NCBI RefSeq assembly: GCF_016545825.1
Contig: NC_052617.1
Span: 692,001 to 756,000 of the forward strand
Origin: Eucalyptus grandis
Taxonomy: Eukaryota > Streptophyta > Magnoliopsida > Myrtales > Myrtaceae
Length of the DNA: 64,000 nt
Direction: 5' to 3'
Shown here: in pieces, positions 36,072-47,529 of the stretch
Layout of the letters: every line of letters begins with the position of its first letter
Numbering within the stretch: the stretch's first letter is position 1
Translations under genes and position numbers: made by a program
Notes under the pieces: model-generated
What the model was told of the DNA's origin: nothing
Seen by the model: only the letters and a program-made list of their open reading frames with translations
Databases searched by the model: none

Positions 36072-36527
36072 AGAAGAGTTCGCACTAAGCATTTACTTAA
36101 TTATTCATTAGTTTTCTCTTGACGGTTCACCTCTAGAAAGGTTTCTACAAAGCAAGAGATACATTCCCCATTGCAAGAGGACCAAAATTTTCGTAAGTTT
36201 AATATAAGAAAGTTCGCACTTTAGAAGAGTCCGCACTAAGCATCTACTTAATGATTCATTAGTTTTCTCTTGACGGTTCACCTCTAGAAAGGTTTCTACA
36301 AAGCAAGAGATACATTCCCCATTGCAAGAGGACAAAAATTTTCGTAAATTTAATATAAGAAAGTTCGCACTTTAGAAGAGTCTGCACTAAGTATTTACTT
36401 AATGATTCATTAGTTTTCTCTTGACGGTTCACCTCTAGAAGGTTTCTACAAAGCAAGAGATACATCCCCCATTGCAAGAGGACCAAAATTTTCGTAAATT
36501 TAATATAAGAAAGTTCGCACTTTCATT
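36072..36527. repeat. Three tandem units of about 151 bp
   Basis: Units start at about 36072, 36223 and 36374 with AGAAGAGTYYGCACTAAG. Each contains TTTTCTCTTGACGGTTCACC and GCAAGAGATACATTCCC. The third lacks one A, making it 150 bp. Minus-strand ORFs across it merely repeat the unit and are not taken as genes. A diverged single copy of part of the unit lies near 54045-54075. Confidence 0.9.
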
Positions 36528-37775
36528 GCACTTAGTTATCAAAAGCACAGTCTTTTAGCTTTCAACGTCCAGCCATCTTTGAATTGCTTTAGAGGTTCGG
36601 TCAGAGAGCTTTGCCTATCAAGCCTGCACATGGGATCACCATGTGCAAGTATGCACGTTCAAGCCCCTTAAATTGACCCTCTCATTTCATGAACATCGAT
36701 CCTGAACTTTTCGAAGTGATAGAATCTGACTTGCCACATCAATCTCCCGTGTCTGCTTTTTTTGCATCTGATTCTCGCTGCCTAACATTATATGCAGGGA
36801 AAAGAAAATAGAGATATAGAGTTGTCAAACGTGGGATTCAACTTGAGTGTTTAATAAACGAAGAAAAACTTGCAGCACAGTGGTGAGCTGAGCTTTCGCG
36901 GTCAAAAATGGGAAGAGAAAGAACTGCGTTTGGAGCTAGTGCTTCATGGTAGCGCACATGGGAATGATACGGAAGTGATCAAAGCGATGATATGTATATC
37001 GCACACTGTCTTTATTTTCCCAGTCACTGTTTTTTTTTTTTTTTTTTGCTTGTGGAAGATAAGTAGTATTGATGGGAACGTAAATTTTATGTGCGACATG
37101 AACAAGTATTTTCGGTAATGTGTGAAAAGAATGAGATAAATCTCACATCATATATCAAAATTTTGCTTTCGAAAATTTCAGGAGCAGAAGCAACACAAGA
37201 TATTGGAAAATATCAGGGCATTAATTTATTCGAAAAATCTAAAGGAGAGTTGGTGAGGCTACTGATCAAAGAATTTTTTCTAAAAAAGAGAAAATTGTCC
37301 TTATAAAACTTTTTTTTTGGGTGAAAGCCTTAGAAAACTTTTTATGCCCAAAAAGTAACTTTCATATTCACAATAAAAGCCTTGCCTTGGATTTCATCCC
37401 CTTAAAGAAAGGACAGAAAGATCTCACCAACGCATGGCACGACAAAGGTAAGGCCAAGATTAAGAATGGCGGTTAGACACGACATGACAGAAGCTAACGT
37501 TAATTTAACTTAGTAGTACTATTCACAAATGGATGATGCTCCACCAATCAATAGATAAGCTGTTTCGGACGCTTTCAGGCACATGATATTTGGGTTACTA
37601 GTTGATTGGATGACACATACATATGAAAGGATGAAAAACCAGGACCGTACACTCATCCCCCTTCCTTTCCTTTTATTAATTTTTATCTTTTTCTCTCGCT
37701 GTGCACAAATGCCAACGATTTCTGGATATCTTTGCTTTCTTTCAGTACTTTGTGTTGGCTATTATGTCGGATAAT
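36528..37775. repeat. Upstream block of P4, duplicated upstream of P5
   Basis: It includes TTCAACGTCCAGCCATCTTTGAATTGC, the GGGAAAAGAAAATAGAGATATAGAG block and the GCCTTGCCTTGGATTTCATCCCC block. All recur in order at 54160-56110 in front of P5. No coding region was recognised. This is evidence that the P4 and P5 units arose by segmental duplication. Confidence 0.75.
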
Positions 37776-38302
37776 TAGGGGTGTGCATGGTCCGGGTGGG
37801 CGGTTCCCGACCTAGAATCAGGAACCGCCCACTAAAGACCGGTTCCGAAAAATTAGAACCGGATCCACCCGTCCGGTCCGGTTCCCTGGTGGATCCATGG
37901 AACTGATCTTGATGCGAAACAATTTGGTTTTCAACATGAACACTACGTGACATCAAAGCAAGCCAAATAAAGAAAAACCAAATTTAATTATGTGGAGATG
38001 CGGACGGCAGGAGAAGTAAACGTAGCGAAATTGCAATAGGATTAGGAGCCGAAAATGAAGGAAGTGAGATGAAATCTAGGGTTTCATTTAGTAATTTTTT
38101 TAATATTAAAAAGGTTCCGGTCTGGTCCGAGTGGGCGGGCGGGCTGATCCGCCCATGGAACCGGAAATCAGACCGGTACCCACCGGTTCCCATAAATCGG
38201 AACCGGGAACCGGACCGGTTCCCTCAAGAACCGCCGGTTCTGGACGGTTCCAGTCCGGTTCCAGGCGGTCCGGGCGATTCCCGGGTATTTTGCACAACCC
38301 TA
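37776..38302. mobile_element. Non-autonomous hAT-like element
   Basis: The ends TAGGGGTGTGCA and, inverted, TAGGGTTGTGCA are typical hAT termini. The flanks CGGATAAT (37768-37775) and CAGATAAT (38303-38310) are an 8-bp target duplication with one change. The homologous site upstream of P5 (near 56105) has only CGGATAAAT-like sequence, consistent with an empty site. The interior is rich in CCGGTTCC and its inverse. It encodes no transposase. Confidence 0.85.
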
Positions 38303-38433
38303 CAGATAATACTCGAAAGGAAGATTTATAGAAGCATCATATTTTCTTTTAAATTGCTTTTTTTTCACAATTAACATGTAATATTGAAAGTGTTTCCGCA
38401 TCATTGAATTTTCATATTTCAATGGGTCAATTT

Positions 38434-38468
<35 letters not shown>

Positions 38469-39230
38469 GAATAATTTCGATGTCTTAGGTACATTTAGTT
38501 TTTCTCCGCACAATGATTTATATTTTAGGAACAGTTCTTTCAAATTCATGTAATCTCTCTCTCTCCCCCCTCCCTCCCCCTATTTCCCAAGACGAAGTTT
38601 TATCATAACATTTCTCTGTGTGGCATACAACATTGTCAATATTGCTACTTTCGTAGAAAGTGACTTCTAGTCTATCTATATCATTCCCATTCTAAATACT
38701 TGAGTTGCCCGCGAATGCGCGCTTTGATCTTTTTTTTGCCTTTAGGTTTATCATCCAGGGTAATGCTATTTATGTAGTGATTGAATTGCAGAAGATATAA
38801 ATAGAAAATAGTATACTGTACGTGCATAGGAAATTAGGGTTTTGCTGCTCCCAAAATGGCCCCGTGCCTTTAGTTTATTGTTCAAACCTACAAGTCTTTT
38901 CTTGTGGCGTTGAATGTCTCACCAACAATTCTCCCTTAAAAGACCTCTCATCATCAGCTGGCCATTATGGTTCAGCTCCCTTAAAATTTTGACTTTTCAA
39001 TCAGTTTCTGGGATTGAAGAATCTCCGGTCAACTTAAACAATTCCGGGCAAGATCGTACGTGGAATTTTGGTCAAAATTTGTGTGAAATGTGAAATGCGA
39101 CCTGCAAATGCTGGCTTCGTATCCAAGACTAAGGCCAAAAAGCTCTCACCCGACCCATTTGAAGTTCCATCTCTCTCTCTCTCCGAGACACCCAACGCGC
39201 TTCTGTTTTGTTCGTATTATTAAGTCCTTC
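38303..39230 (+). promoter_or_regulatory. P4 promoter-side block, paralogous to the P5 upstream region
   Basis: It matches 56110-57540 in order: GATTTATAGAAGCATCATATTTTC, ATGTAATATTGAAAGTGTTTCC, AATACTTGAGTTGCC, CAAACCTACAAGTCT and CAGTTTCTGGGATTGAAGAA. A run of 28 T lies at 38438-38465. It would have driven P4, which is now almost absent. Confidence 0.65.
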
Positions 39231-39266
39231 TCGAAAAGTTTGCCGCTCCAGCCTCCAACTTGTGGA
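39231..39266 (+). pseudogene. Patatin P4, exon 1 scrap
   Basis: Thirty-six bases encode SKSLPLQPPTCG, matching the N-terminus of P5 (KSLPLQAPTY) and P3 (PLQPPTYG). The start codon is not preserved and the sequence diverges after Gly. The 14.2-kb gypsy element begins 78 bp later. The corresponding 3' flank is on the other side of that element. Confidence 0.75.
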
Positions 39267-39644
39267 GTAAAGTAAACTTCTCAGCAAATTCGACGACCAA
39301 GGATAATACTCCGTAATTATAGAAATTAGAGAGAGAGAGCGAGTGTCACGCCCCGATCCTCGAACACGCGTCCATCCCTCATCTGGTCAATTAATAGCGA
39401 TGTCCCATGACGCATCGCCGACCCTTTTTATTTTAATACACATGTGGAAGCATATAATAATCCACAGACAATAAAATATTTGGGATAGAAAAGCAGAGCT
39501 ATATTTTTCACATCTGAAAACCCTAACTGCACTTTTATACAAACACACCTCATAGTATATTTTACAATACTATTAACATAGGTCCGATCTAACACCTATC
39601 CACAAGTACCCAAAGGTTCACAAAATGGGATGGGATCTCGGTCC

Positions 39645-40247
39645 TCATCCGGGTCGTACTTCAGGATCATCATCTTGTTCCTCCTCGGATTTCTCTTCAC
39701 TAAGCTCATTTTCTTCTAGCTCCTCGTCTTCTTCTGGTTCCTCCTCTTCAGGGTTTTCCAACAGGTAATCCTCATCTGGTTCCTCCTCCTTAGGCTCTTC
39801 TACCTCTGGCCATTCCCACTCTTGATCCTCCTTCAGTCCCTCCTCTTGCTCGCCATCTCCCCCTTCTTCTGGCATGCTCCAGTTGGAGTCTACTGCGGAT
39901 GGCTAGAGGGAGTCGTGATCAATCTCAAGCTTAGGTCTTTTGCATCCACTACTGACCTATCCTTATGATTAGTCGTCCCTTCTCCGAACGCTTCCTCTAA
40001 AACGTACATCAGCACATCACACTCAGGTATGGGGCCCTCTTCACCCATCGAAGTAATAATAGTACCACGATCGATACTCATGGGGCCTCAAGGCGTCCTG
40101 ACCAACATCAACCCAAACAGTGGACTTTACTAGCACATACTCTAGTCCTTCCAGGTGAGGGTGTATGTGGAAGTGGTACGCTACCTCGGTGATCTCTTCA
40201 GGGATACCGAAATGCATGGGAGGACGAGGAGGTGGAGGTGCGGCCAT
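39645..40247 (-). other. LTR-borne ORFs, Pro-rich and Glu-rich
   Basis: Within the LTR, the minus strand has an ORF starting MAAPPPPRPPMHFGIPEE (40247-40041). After frame changes it is followed by an acidic one with PEEEEPEEDEELEENE (39875-39645). The other LTR has the same two regions (49810-49610 and 49480-49220), broken. No family is recognised; LTRs do not normally encode protein. It may be an accident of composition. Confidence 0.35.
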
Positions 40248-40539
40248 CTAGGGACCTGAAATGGTTATACGATAACCATTGAGATAACGTCTCAACGAGT
40301 TCTACCCCCGAAGACTTGATTAGTAAACCAATACGTCTACCGGGCTACTTGTGCACACACGGATTAGAGGGCATACCTTAGCCTCAGATTCTACCTGCAA
40401 ATCAACACAATTCAAATAGGCACCCAATCATAATATCACAGATCGATACATCAATCAATTGACCTAGTTGATTACATGTCATCATGACCATCTCTCGGTC
40501 ATTTCCTTCATACTATACAATTTTCGGTATAATATACCT

Positions 40540-40890
40540 AGTCACCGAGTCACGTGTATTCTCTAAAGCGACCGATTCGCCAAGGCAACATACTTAGTCA
40601 CCGAGTCATGTGCATTCTCTAAGGCGTCTTATACGCCAAGGTGACATACTAATCACCGAGCCCCGTGCATTCTCTAAGGCAACTTATTCACCAAGGCGAT
40701 GTACAAATTACCGAGCGACATGCATTCTTTAAGGCGATATATCAAATCACCAAGCCACGTGCATTCTCTAAGGTGACTTATTCGTCAAGGTATCGTTCTA
40801 AACACTGAACCACGTGCTTTTCTTGGTGATATATATACTCCATTATTTACGTGCATTCTCTAAGGCGACCTATTTTCCAAAGCGACCTAT
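40540..40890 (-). repeat. Tandem array of about 60-bp units in the 3' LTR
   Basis: Five to six units carry ACCGAGCCACGTGCATTC, TCTAAGGCGACTTATTCGCC and AAGGCGACATAC. Each unit contains a CACGTG-like palindrome, often degraded. The same array is in the 5' LTR at about 50105-50475. Confidence 0.88.
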
Positions 40891-42841
40891 CTGGTCACAC
40901 AACATTTCTTCTTACTTTTATCTTACCCGATAAAATATTGTGCGTGGCACACGGTTGGCCATAGCCAAAATATGATATTTTCTTTTCCATAACTCCCACT
41001 ATTTTTTGTAGTCCACCAAAAGTTTTTGGCATTAGCAACCGATACACGGTTATTTTTCAATTAATAACCAAAATTATTTAATTTAGGAAATAAATCCTAA
41101 TTTCACAAATAATTCATTTCAGCACAAAATAAAGCTTAATTAAATAAACGGACTGCACCACGACAATCAGCATAAAATTCCGGTCGTCGGCTAACATTGC
41201 CTAATTTCCGATAAATAAATAAATAAATAATTAATTTCAATGATTATTAAATAAATACAATAAATCCAATTTAGGCCCGTAATGCCTAATTGGAAGCTGA
41301 GACAAACCGGGAAAAATCTTGAGGTTCGTTCCATAAATAATAGAAGCTCTCTACTTGCTAAATACTAAGTCTAACCACCTAATATGCATCATTTATTTGT
41401 TCTAAACTAATCTAACCACATAATCATGCTTAATTAACACTAATCAACTCTTAAGCATCATTAGCAAACTAAGTAAGGATTAGTGAGTTAAACTCACCCG
41501 TTTAACAATCCGCTCGGATTGAAACGTCGGAATGTCATAGGAGACGTTTTTCTCCAAACGGGCCTAAGGTCAGGGGCCCACAAGCACCTCAAAACGGGTC
41601 TAGAAGTGGCTGTGAAACCCACTTCTCAACTCTCTGCTCTTGCTGCAAAATAGAAGGAAAACAAAGCTAAAGTGGCACCAAAGCTCGGGGATGGACAACG
41701 GGTGGTCTCGGTCCAAACCGGTGGCTTGGGACTTCCTCAGCCTTTTGCAATGGCTAAACAAGGCTGGAACGGTAAGAGGGAGCTGCTGGATAGCATGGCT
41801 GGGTGGAGAGGAATAGACGGTGCGCAATTGGTGGCACGCGCATGGACAGTGACGGCATGCGACTCCGGTGTTCTAGGTGGCGATGGGCTGCTGTCTTCTT
41901 CTCTAGCTACTAGTGGCATTGAGAATGGAGGGAGAGGAGAGGGTTTGGCTGGCTATGGGGTGAGAAAGAGAGAGAGAGAGAGAATAGAGATGAGGGTGGA
42001 GGGTCCCTTGGCGAACTTTTTCTACCAAATTGTCCCCTACAAACTTGTCCAAGAAGCAATCCATGGTTGTCATGGAGCCACCCATGCATGCCTAACAACC
42101 TCTCAAATGGTCAAAATGGCTAGGGAAATGGGCACACGAATTTGAAGTGAAATGGCTTCATTGGTTGCTTGGTCCACTTCAATTCCACCTCGACGGCCCG
42201 GCTATACAAAATCAATTGATACCTCAATGCCTCAATTGATAATTTTCCTCACCCAAGAATCCATCTTGCATCTCAAATTTGAAATCAAAAACACTCCCCA
42301 GCCTTTTCTGCACAAAACGGTCTTAAACCAACTTTTTCCCAAAAAGTCTCGGTTGTCAAAAAAAATTTCTAAGATTGAGTCGTGGGTTCTAGAATTTATT
42401 GTGACATGACAGAATCTTCAATTTCTAAAATCGGACTTGAATTGGCGTTAATTTCCATTTCGGTGTGTTTTTAGTGAGATCTAAACTATCGGGTAGTTTT
42501 CCAACTTTTTAGGGCAAATGACCCGTGGACAATTTTATCGAGCCACAATGAACGCACTTTTCGACACATTAGCGACTCTTGGTTGTCGCGAAAATCTCAA
42601 TAATTCAATTATGGACACAGGGTACCAAAACGACAAGAAAATCAAATTAGTGCCAATCGACGAGAATTTTCCAATTTAGTGGAGTCACCCATGATCGACC
42701 GCACATCTCAGTCGAATTGACTTATCTCTGATCTCAAATCGATTTTTAACTGTGCTGTAATGGCCTCTAAAGATGAGCACGGTCGAGAAATCGATTCCTG
42801 GTCAAATTCTCAAGTCTATTACCTTAAAATTCCTTAATGGC

Positions 42842-45800
42842 TACGGCATCCCAAAATTCATGGCAACCTCCAGATACATTATGGCCTATGAATAGGTGAT
42901 GGAAGTACCATCAAGTTGTATTGTAGCCATTTGATCCATGATTTGCAATAAGATTTATGGCCAAGCTTTTAAAGGATAATTATTTGATTGGAAAGAAAAT
43001 TCTATTATTGGCCATGTGTTTTATAAGGTGGAATTTATTGATTTATGATTTCAAGTTTTATAGCCAAGAGAATAAGGTAAATTAAGTATTTATATGATGG
43101 GTAATTAGGTGATGATTAAAAGGAAAATTAGAAGAGTGGGTTGAATTTTATTGGCCCAAGATCAACCCCACCATTTGGGCATTTGGGCTTGGCCCACGAA
43201 GCCCAAAGGGAGAGGAGCTGCTGTCGACCAAGGCTGGCCCAAGCCCAGCCGGATAGAGCCCATCTTGCATGGAAATTAGCAAGTGTCACTTGCATGCAAA
43301 GAAATGATTACAAGCTAATCATGAGGGGGAAGAAAGAAGAAGGGGGTGGATTAAGCGAGGAAAGGGAGAGAGAGGGGGTCGCACAAGAGAAAGAGAAAGA
43401 GAGAGAGAGTGGTCGTCCAAGAGAAAGAAATGAAGAGAGAAAGAGAGTGAGCGTGCGAGAGAAGAGGAGGAAGAAGGAGGAGGAGTTCGCGCCTAGTCGC
43501 CGCCGTTCGTTCGCCGCCTTGCCAGTCATTTGTCGCTGTGTTCGTGCACGGATTTGAGGCAAGTAGAGTCCAAAATCCTAACCTTTGCTTGCTGTGATAG
43601 GTGTTGTAAGGGATAAATAACTTTCGTTGTGGTAGAAGTGAAGAAATTTGAAGCTCTAGGGAGAAATAGGGTAGCCTTGCATTCTGTTTTCTAGGAAGGC
43701 AGTCCAACCTTTGATGAAATTGAAAGCTGCATGCGACTTTTTAGTTGGAATATTATTTCGACTCCTTGATGAAAGTTGTATATAACTTCTTGGAGAGTAA
43801 CATATCAAAATTTCAGAATAAATGAACAAGTATAGACCGGTGAAAATATTTTTCTTTGAAGAAGTCAGATCTGAAAATCGTAATGCTGACTTAGTGTGAT
43901 TTTGTGAATTTTATAAAATTCTCCGGTTGAAATTTGATTTCGTGTTCTGAATGAAAGTTGAAGATTACATGTTAATGAGTAATATAATAAAATTTTAGAA
44001 GAAATTGATGAGTTTAGGTAGTTGAAATGATTTTATTTGAAATGGTCAGATCTGGGAATGTTTGCCGAGGGTTAGAGACGGCTACGGTGATTATAGTTTT
44101 TAATCTATCATAAATATGATTTCAAATTCTACATGAAATATTTACTTCTGGACCTTTTATATAACATATAAAAATTTCAGAAGTTTTGGAGCTGATTTAA
44201 GATTTTTACCGAATTTGTGAATGAAACTGTGTATGGCAATATTCCGAAATTTTAAGGACTGCGATGCGTGGATTGTATTGATTTGTGTGATGTTATTATG
44301 ATATGGTGTTCTTCACGGAATACTTTCCTCTAGATTTTTTTTATAACATGCCAAATTTTTAGAATTTAATAAGGCATTTTACTATTTTTTTTAGAATTAT
44401 GACCAAAGGAGTGCAATCTGTTTTCATCCGAAATTTGGTGTATTTTCAAAAATAAATGAAATTGTTCCATGTGATATGATGTCTTGAGTGGTTGATTATG
44501 CTGCATATGTAATGAGATGTGGCATGTTATATGACATCAAATGCTGGTTGAGACCTTTGAAAATTGTCGCATCAAATACCATGTTGAAATTGAGATAATA
44601 ATAAAACCGTCAGTGGTGTGAGCCAACGATGCCCCGGGAGTATTGGGATGCCCGGAGTGTGTGTGACGGATGTCCTCATGAGTTTCGGGATGCCTGGAGG
44701 TGTGTGCCGAGAGCCTCGGAGGTGTGTGCTGGGGGGATACCTCGTGATGCTAGTTGGTACGAGATGCCCGATGTGTGTACCGGATGCCCGGAGGTGTGTG
44801 CGCGGAGGTTCCTCGCGATGCTAGGTTGGATGCGAAAGCGATAAATTGAGGGATGCAAACATTGGTCCTTGGAAAGAAAAAAAATGATGTAATCTAATTG
44901 AAAGATAAAGATCGAGAATTGAATCATGTGCACGGTATGAACTTCATGGGAAGGCAAGCCTGGAGTGCATGATGATATGTGCACGTTGCATGATGATATA
45001 TGTATGGCTGCTTGATGATATAGGTACAAGTTGCATGATGATATATGCATGGCTACAAGGTGAGGGTATGCTTGAATGCATGAATGATATGTGTTTTATT
45101 CATGATACCTTGATTGTTATGTTTGATGCACTGTGTAGTTTGGTGGATCTTTACTGCTGAGTGGTTTTACTCACCTCTTTTGGGGATTAACATTTCAGAT
45201 TAGAAAGATACCTCTTTCACCAGCTGTGCGTGGTACCTTCTATGGCATACCTACTGACGTTGAGGTGGAGTGCACCGAGCATTCTTGTATTAGTATACCT
45301 GGTCTGGAGTATGTCCGAGTCCGAGTATTGATGATGTACGACGTTGATTCAGTTGATGGCCCTATTGTCCAAGAGTTTTTGTCCATTCACGTTCGACGCA
45401 ATGGGGTGATGCTAGGGATGCTACCGCCGCCGCCGCCCGATGCACTGGGTTGGGTGTGATGGCACGGATGATTGGTGGGAGCTGACGTTTTCTTTTTGGG
45501 GATAGCTGACTTTTGTCAATGGAGGGATATACATGTTTCATATAGGGTCGAGTTCTCTTTTGGGTTATAGCCAAGTATAGTTGAGAATCTTGGCCTTTTT
45601 GCTGTATCAAATCGAAATGTCCATCGTGAAAATATAAATAAAAGTGACTTGACTTTGTCTTTTCATTTGGAGCGTAGGTGGTGTGCATTGCATTATGGTT
45701 ATTGAAGTGAGAAATGGTGAGATACGTTTATGCTTCCTCTCATGAATGAACTATGCTGGGACCTTTACAAAAAATATTAATAAATGGAAAAGTATTCTAT

Positions 45801-45927
45801 TAATCAACCCTATAAACTATGGTTACACTTTTTTTTTTTTTTTAAAAAAATTACCTTTACGGTATGTAGTAGAATGAGTGACAAGCACTGTGGTGACCCT
45901 AACGGATCGGGGGTCGGGGGTGCTACA
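42842..45927 (+). mobile_element. Nested solo LTR (LTR D) with ATGGC target duplication
   Basis: 3086 bp is inserted in the gypsy 3' LTR, flanked by a perfect 5-bp repeat ATGGC (42837-42841 and 45928-45932). It starts TACGGCATCCC (a change from TG) and ends GGATCGGGGGTCGGGGGTGCTACA, similar to but distinct from the host LTR family. It is therefore a related subfamily in opposite orientation. It contains a GA-rich leader region (43340-43480), a GATGCCCGGAGGTGTGTG array (about 44625-44825) and a GATGATATATG array (about 44965-45060). No internal element sequence is present. Confidence 0.85.
44618..45062 (+). repeat. Two tandem arrays in LTR D
   Basis: The first has units of GATGCCCGGAGGTGTGTG type broken by CCTCGTGATGCTAG. 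The second has units of GCATGATGATATATGYAYGG type with a period near 30. Both precede the conserved 3' part of the LTR. Confidence 0.75.
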
Positions 45928-46041
45928 ATGGCATACCCAACTAGTTTAGTTATCTCGAGAGTGATCAGCTCGAGAACAACCCTATAGGCGAAATTTCCGA
46001 TTAATTCAGTAGAAAACGAGTTGAAAATTTAGGATGTCACA

Positions 46042-46055
46042 ACTCTTTCCCTCTT
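46042..46055 (-). promoter_or_regulatory. Polypurine tract of the gypsy element
   Basis: On the minus strand AAGAGGGAAAGAGT directly precedes the 3' LTR start TGTGACATCC. Composition and position are as expected. Confidence 0.85.
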
Positions 46056-46089
46056 ATAAAAAATTCTTCCTCGAAATTTAAACCATTAT

Positions 46090-46570
46090 AGAACCCTCTC
46101 AAATAGGTGAGGGTACAACTGTCTCATCGATTCTTCAGTCTCTCATGTTGCTCCTTGATCTTTGTAGTGTTGCTAGACCACTTTGACCAATGGAATGGTC
46201 TTTGTATCGCAAAACTTTCTCTTTATGATCCACAATCTGAATCGGGCTTTCAACATATGACACATGGTCATCAACGTCCATTCCTCGAAATTGAGCACGT
46301 GGGTTGAGTCAAGCTCATACTTCCTTAAATTGACATGTAAAAGACGTCATGCACTTCCGCTAATTTCAGCAGCAACGCAAGACAATATGCTAGGTTTCCA
46401 GTCTTTCAAGAATCTCAAACGAACCTACGTACCTCGGACTTAGTTTCCTTTCTTACCAAAGCGTGAAGTTCCCTCATTAGTGATACCTTTAAGAAAACGT
46501 GATCACCAACTTGGAATTCCAAAGACTTTCGACGCTTATCTACGTAGCTTTTGCCTACTCGAGCGGTCTT
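46090..46570 (-). pseudogene. Gypsy integrase C-terminus and chromodomain remnant
   Basis: The minus strand shows KSYVDKRRKSLEFQVGDHVF, LKVSLMRELHALVRK and ALLLKLAEVHDVFYMS, the usual GDHVFLKVSP block at the end of gypsy integrases. A chromodomain-like stretch follows (YVESPIQIVDHKEKVLRYKD, near 46260-46200). Stops and frameshifts interrupt it. The catalytic core of integrase is missing because of the internal deletion. Chromodomains direct integration to modified chromatin in intact relatives. Confidence 0.78.
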
Positions 46571-46905
46571 TGCCGCCTAATCCTCAACTGGTGATATCAT
46601 ATCCTCAAGTCGATCTTCGAGAAAATCGACACTTGAAGCTGATCAGATAAGTTGTCAATCCTCGACAGTGGATACTTATTCTTGATCGTTACCTAATTGA
46701 GTTGCTGATAGTCGATGCACAGACGCAACAAACCATCTTTCTTCTTTACAAACAAAACTGGTGCTCCCTAAGGCAATGCACTAGGACGAATAAACCCCTT
46801 ATCCAATAACTCTTGCATCTGCACCTTCAGTTCTTTCAACTCAAATAATGCCATCCGGTAAAGAGCCTTAAAGATTGGCTCTGTCCCGGGTGCTAACTTC
46901 TCTTT
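46571..46905 (-). pseudogene. Gypsy reverse transcriptase, N-terminal fragment
   Basis: The minus strand reads [45 protein letters not shown] and [16 protein letters not shown], then SKIDLR and YHQLRIR. These are the first RT motifs of gypsy elements. The sequence then joins the integrase C-terminus, so the YxDD box, RNase H and the integrase core are deleted. Several stops are present. Confidence 0.82.
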
Positions 46906-47157
46906 CTGGCGGTAGACCTAGGAATTCCTTTGGAAAAACATCCGAAAATTCTTGAACCACAGCAATGTCTTCCATTTTCAATTCTACAACTATCGTATCC
47001 ACAATAGTTGCCAGGTAACCTTGGCAACCCTCGTCTAACAGATGAGTTGCCTTTGGCGTGAAATCAGGACAATCGAGGGTCCTCCTCGATTCCCTACAAC
47101 TTCGAAGCTTTTACCCTCTAACGGGTCAAACTGAATCGCTTTTACGATAGTAGACCA

Positions 47158-47508
47158 TTATAGCTCATTGCTTGGTGAGCAGTCCATGCCAATTATCAAA
47201 TCAAAGTCACACATGGCTAGGACTAACAAGTTTATTTTCTCCACTCGCTCACTAATTGCTAATTTGCAAACTGAACAACCCAAAGCAGTAATAATTTTAT
47301 TCTTCAACGGTGTAGATATGCAAATTGCTGACTCCAACAATATAGGACTTAATCCTAACAACTTAACATATTGTTCGGCAATGAAGGAATGGGTTGCTCC
47401 CGAATCAAACAAAGCATAAGTAGGATGGTCATTGAGGGAAACCATACTGTGATCATGTCGCATAGCTTTTGCACGACCTTGCGTGATTGCATAAATTGTA
47501 CCTTGCAT
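47158..47508 (-). pseudogene. Gypsy aspartic protease
   Basis: 116 open codons contain ALFDSGATHSFIAEQYV, with the catalytic DSGA motif, and FDLIIGMDCS at the end, where intact relatives have LIIGMDWL. It would cut the polyprotein into its parts. It is a fragment of a larger broken polyprotein, listed separately because its active-site motif is intact. Confidence 0.85.
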
Positions 47509-47529
47509 TGGAGGTCTCAGCTATCCTCC

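Larger units (their letters stand above)
39344..46041 (-). repeat. 3' LTR of the gypsy element, with a nested solo LTR
   Basis: On the minus strand it starts TGTGACATCC at 46041 and ends GGATCGGGGCGTGACA at 39344. It is interrupted by the 3.09-kb insertion 42842-45927; without that and its duplicated target it is about 3.6 kb. It carries an acidic ORF (39875-39645), a MAAPPPP ORF (40247-40041) and a tandem array (40540-40890). Confidence 0.85.

Noticed and set aside
36108..36486. Minus-strand ORFs with repeated LLQWGMYLLLCRNL, looking like a repeat protein
   Set aside because: They are translations of the 151-bp tandem units. The frame shifts as soon as a unit differs by one base and no outside homologue is recognised.
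40540..40890. 60-bp array considered as a satellite or CRISPR
   Set aside because: It occurs at the same place in both LTRs of one element, so it is part of the LTR.
43141..43562. ORFs of 84-138 codons on both strands (Arg/Glu-rich and Ser/Leu-rich)
   Set aside because: They come from the GA-rich leader of solo LTR D, which is open in several frames because of its composition.
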